Assembly (NCBI GenBank): GCA_013180625.2 | Contig: SNVD02014502.1 | Location: 124,001 to 188,000 of the forward strand | Origin: Boswellia sacra | Lineage: Eukaryota; Streptophyta; Magnoliopsida; Sapindales; Burseraceae | Length of the DNA: 64,000 nt | Direction of reading: 5' to 3' | Part shown: positions 61,228-64,000 of the stretch, one piece after another | Position numbering within the stretch: the first letter of the stretch is position 1 | How the letters are laid out: every line of letters begins with the position of its first letter | Notes under the pieces: generated by a model | What the model was told of the DNA's origin: nothing | The model's input: the letters and a program-made list of their open reading frames with translations, nothing else | The model's database searches: none | Translations under genes and position numbers: made by a program

Positions 61228-61967
61228 TAGTTTTTCCCCGACGAGTTAAGGAAAAGCAGCTAAGGACGTTTGGCCAGATTCATTCTTCGAGATATCATAA
61301 CGATACAGTTCTAGCACCCCCTTAGATGTTCCAATATTCCCTGGCACCCCCGTTAGATGTTCCAATACTGCATTGAAACCTCCATTTGAAGCACAGTTAA
61401 GAAAAAATTGATTGTAAAAGGGTATTTTAGACATTGCAATAAGTGAAGTAGTGAAATAATAAAAATCTTTACTAAAATTAATTTATTTCCTCTCTCCTTT
61501 TGTCTCTTGCTCATCGTTCTCTTCATTCTCTTCTTCCTTTTCATTTCTCAATTGTCATCTATCTCTTTGCCTTTGATAACATTTATTTACGGATGTTTGT
61601 TCGCTAACTAGGCTCATGACCATCCATTATATATTTATTATTGTATCAGGATTTTCTCCAATTGAATCTTGGTTCTTGATCGAGTAAATACTGCGTAACT
61701 AGAAAGTCTTCATTATTAAGTAACGTGAATGGACAAATTACTGTCACAAAATATTTCAAAGTTTCGGTAGGTATAGATTAGGAGAGGATTCGATTTTATA
61801 TTCTTTAGTTATGAACAATGTAATTGTAATTAATTTCCTAGAAATTTATTTAGTTGAAATACTAAATTAAATGAAAGTGGTCATTCCAAGTGCTTTTGAT
61901 TTTAGGCTATAAAACCTAATATACATCTTGCATATCAATATTTTTCAGTTAACATATAAGTATTCCA

Positions 61968-62395
61968 TGTTGGGGATGTAATGCAAACTCAGAACAGATT
62001 TCTTTGTATTCACAGAGAAAATCAATATAATACAAGATTTATACAAAAACTCCCATAAAACTATTTCCTGGAGCTTTCCTGGCTCTTTCACTGTCCTAAA
62101 CTCTCAGGTTTAGACTCTGGACTCTCTCTGGAGTCTCTCACTTGACACTCTCTCCTGGAGCTCTCTTGGCTCTATCCTGGAGTTCTCCTGGCTCTCTCCT
62201 GGAGCTCTCCTGGCTCCCTCTGGAGTGCATCTAACTCTGCAGAACTTCCTAATAAATTTATAGGAGGAGTTCTGCATCAAATGTCAACATGTTAGGTGGG
62301 ATATTGGTAACCTAAAATTAGGTGGAAGGTTGGCCACTTACCTTCACCCAATCCTTACTTATCTTCACCTCCCTCACATGGGAGGGATTGACTCT
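61968..62395. mobile_element. 428-bp insertion in duplication copy 2, flanked by 9-bp direct repeats
   Basis: AGTATTCCA occurs at 61959-61967 and again at 62396-62404, while copy 1 has it once. The insert starts TGTTGGGGATG and contains a CTCTCCTGGAGCTCTC-type repeat-rich middle (about 62080-62225). It has no coding content and no clear inverted ends. It might be a solo LTR or TRIM, but the right end lacks CA, so the class is open. Confidence 0.7.
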
Positions 62396-62733
62396 AGTAT
62401 TCCAAGCATATTTTTTTGATGAAGCCAATTAGAGAGACTCCAAAACAGTCCTTGCATGCTTCTTTAAATCCCTGTAAAATAGCTCGTACCGCGCGGCTAG
62501 GCCTGGATATTGCCTTTGAATTCCATTTTCCGTGTTAATTTTCATCCAAGGAAGTGATGGTTAATGAAAAATTTGACTTTTATAATCTTGGGTTCATTGC
62601 TATGGGATTGAATTCCAATCCTTGATAAAACTGCTGAGTTGACAAAAAAACTTCCAATTGATCCTTAGCAAGGCAAGATCGCAGGAACAATTTGAAAAAA
62701 CGGAAGGTTTAATTTAACACCTTTGTATCACAT

Positions 62734-63319
62734 GAATTGAAAACTTTCACCAGCCATTTGCTTTAGCTCTAGTTTCAATCCGTCCTGTCCACTCACCCCG
62801 ACCAATCCTACCTGACTTGTCTTATCTATGCTAATCGTGTGGGACTGACCCTACTCACTTACCGGAAAGAGCAGAAGGCATTGACCCGCTATCCCTTTAC
62901 CGGGCCTCACCAAAACTATGCCTATAACCTGCCCAACCAGATCAAACTCATTCAAGAGATCGAGAAGGTTGGGAACATTAAACTCCTTGGATTGGCCTCT
63001 TAATATAGGAACCAATGCCTCATAATCAAAGCGCGCATTGAAAGGACTTCGTATTTCCTTCATCACATCCAATCTAATCTGGTATGCCCCTCTTTTTACT
63101 ATTTGCTTTACCATCCCTTCTATCCCTAGCCCGGCTCCCCGCCCCACATGCATGTACTGCCGAGGTGGACTATTCTTCAATAATGTTTTCAAGTATTGGG
63201 GAATACCGGCAGATGTGGAACCTTAAACTGAGTTCTGCTGCTGGAGCTAGTCGAGTTGGCAATTGGTCAACTACACACGTCGCTTTCATTTCCAGCTTTT
63301 GAGCCGGGCCGATGATCGA
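62734..63319. other. About 586-bp GC-richer insertion in duplication copy 2, possibly organellar DNA
   Basis: Relative to copy 1 the sequence departs at about 62733 and resumes at about 63320. The insert is visibly richer in G and C than its surroundings and has a codon-like texture. The style recalls plant mitochondrial DNA, so a nuclear mitochondrial insertion is possible. I cannot confirm it. Confidence 0.45.
62851..63192 (-). CDS. Hypothetical 113-aa ORF inside the GC-richer insertion
   Basis: The frame MKTLLKNSPPRQYMHVGRG... ends LLLFPVSE. It has a balanced composition unlike the AT-driven chance frames nearby. It contains no domain I recognise. Given the context it is probably a carried-in organellar or element fragment, not an expressed nuclear gene. 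Confidence 0.25.
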   Translation of the reverse strand: MKTLLKNSPPRQYMHVGRGAGLGIEGMVKQIVKRGAYQIRLDVMKEIRSPFNARFDYEALVPILRGQSKEFNVPNLLDLLNEFDLVGQVIGIVLVRPGKGIAGQCLLLFPVSE

Positions 63320-64000
63320 AATTTTATTTGACTTCTAACCTGAAAACACTTCATCAAGAAAGCTACCATCGATAGGATAAAAATATGAGGAACAAGAAAA
63401 TCTTTTAAACTATTGAGGTCATTTCGACCCTCTCCGTTAAGCTCGACTTTTTGTACCCAAATTTATATTATAAACGCTTGTCTACTCACTGCACTTGGTA
63501 TATAAAATTAAAATAAAAAATTTTATCAATTACTCTATGCACACTTCGTATTGTTAGGAATAACTCTTACTTAAGATATTTTTATCTTCTCCGTTGGTTT
63601 TTCTTTTTGTACCTCTAAACCATATCTAACATCCATTTTCGGTCATCCTTTATCTTGTTTGGAGGATGGTGCGGTGGTGGCTACGCAAACATGCCACCGT
63701 GGATTGGGCCATAAGAGAGGCTTAGGTTGGGTCGGCAAGGGAAGGCCAATTATAAACAGTGTTCAAAGCCCATAAAGAATACAGAAAGCCCAAGATAGCC
63801 CAAGGAGGCAGCCAACCTCTAACTTAAATGACTCTAAAAAAATATACTAAAACTAACACTTTGATCCTCATATAAAAGGCGACGTATTTTGACATGATAC
63901 ATCAACACGACAAACAAAACAAGAGGTTAGTGGGTTGCGGTTAACCTTAATCATATTCATGTCAAAGAATTTATTCTATTTAATAATCGTATTGTATTCA

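Larger units (their letters stand above)
61561..64000. repeat. Segmental duplication, copy 2 (runs off the right edge)
   Basis: This direct copy of 49508 onward matches across the full span, interrupted by insertions at 61968-62395 and about 62734-63319. It includes the left part of the aged hAT element (from about 63870). No GASA coding sequence precedes it; the sequence left of 61561 does not match the GASA gene. Confidence 0.85.

Noticed and set aside
61246..61434. 62-aa frame with a small internal repeat
   Set aside because: It lies in a low-complexity spacer, lacks homology I can recognise, and contains only a short duplicated stretch.
1..64000. CRISPR arrays, operons or prokaryotic defence systems
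   Set aside because: The repeats present are eukaryotic transposon parts, genes contain spliceosomal introns, and no bacterial gene clusters are seen.

Overview
The window is AT-rich nuclear DNA from a flowering plant, most probably a woody eudicot. The evidence is GT-AG introns with polypyrimidine and AT-rich tracts, plant-only protein families (a PAM2-motif ERD15 protein, a GASA/snakin peptide, an Rf-like PPR, a GH17 glucanase, a BPG2-type plastid GTPase), and plant hAT, Mutator-like, MITE and LTR elements. I cannot fix the species from sequence alone. The gene content recalls Arabidopsis chromosome 3, where from memory PrfB3, BPG2 and a beta-1,3-glucanase cluster lie close together.

Layout. 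1-3325 (-): 5' part of a PrfB3-like chloroplast release-factor paralogue, running off the left edge. 4098-5386: a Mutator-like element with a perfect 9-bp target duplication. 5516-6306: a CGTGT-rich hAT element with a perfect 8-bp target duplication. 7860-9219 (+): a dead GH17 beta-1,3-glucanase. 10418-18007 (-): a 14-exon gene for a GNAT-plus-BRCT protein of 667 aa, whose exons I could phase completely. 19142-21661: an old inverted-repeat element with a hAT element nested inside. 22555-24834 (-): two tandem F-box genes, followed by a second hAT copy at 25449-26030. 28278-31834 (+): a BPG2-type circularly permuted GTPase with a GC-AG first intron. 36499-37121 (-): ERD15. 41336-45119: a complete young LTR retrotransposon with an antisense spliced gene. 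48394-49397 (+): a four-exon GASA peptide gene. 54016-54330 (-): a small intronless protein with a duplicated FFPTD-LYPR motif. 57860-60910 (-): two decayed copies of an Rf-like PPR gene. 61561-64000: a second copy of the GASA 3' flank, carrying two extra insertions.

Functional links are loose, as expected for a plant chromosome. PrfB3 and BPG2 both act in plastid gene expression. ERD15, the GASA peptide and the glucanase families are stress or defence related. The BRCT/GNAT protein is probably nuclear, and an E2F-like site sits just upstream of it.

I did not find a clearly new biological system. The most informative points are the ordered transposon history, shown by exact target-site duplications, the antisense gene inside the LTR element, the GC-AG intron in BPG2, the loss of the catalytic acid in the glucanase relic, and the segmental duplication beside the GASA gene.
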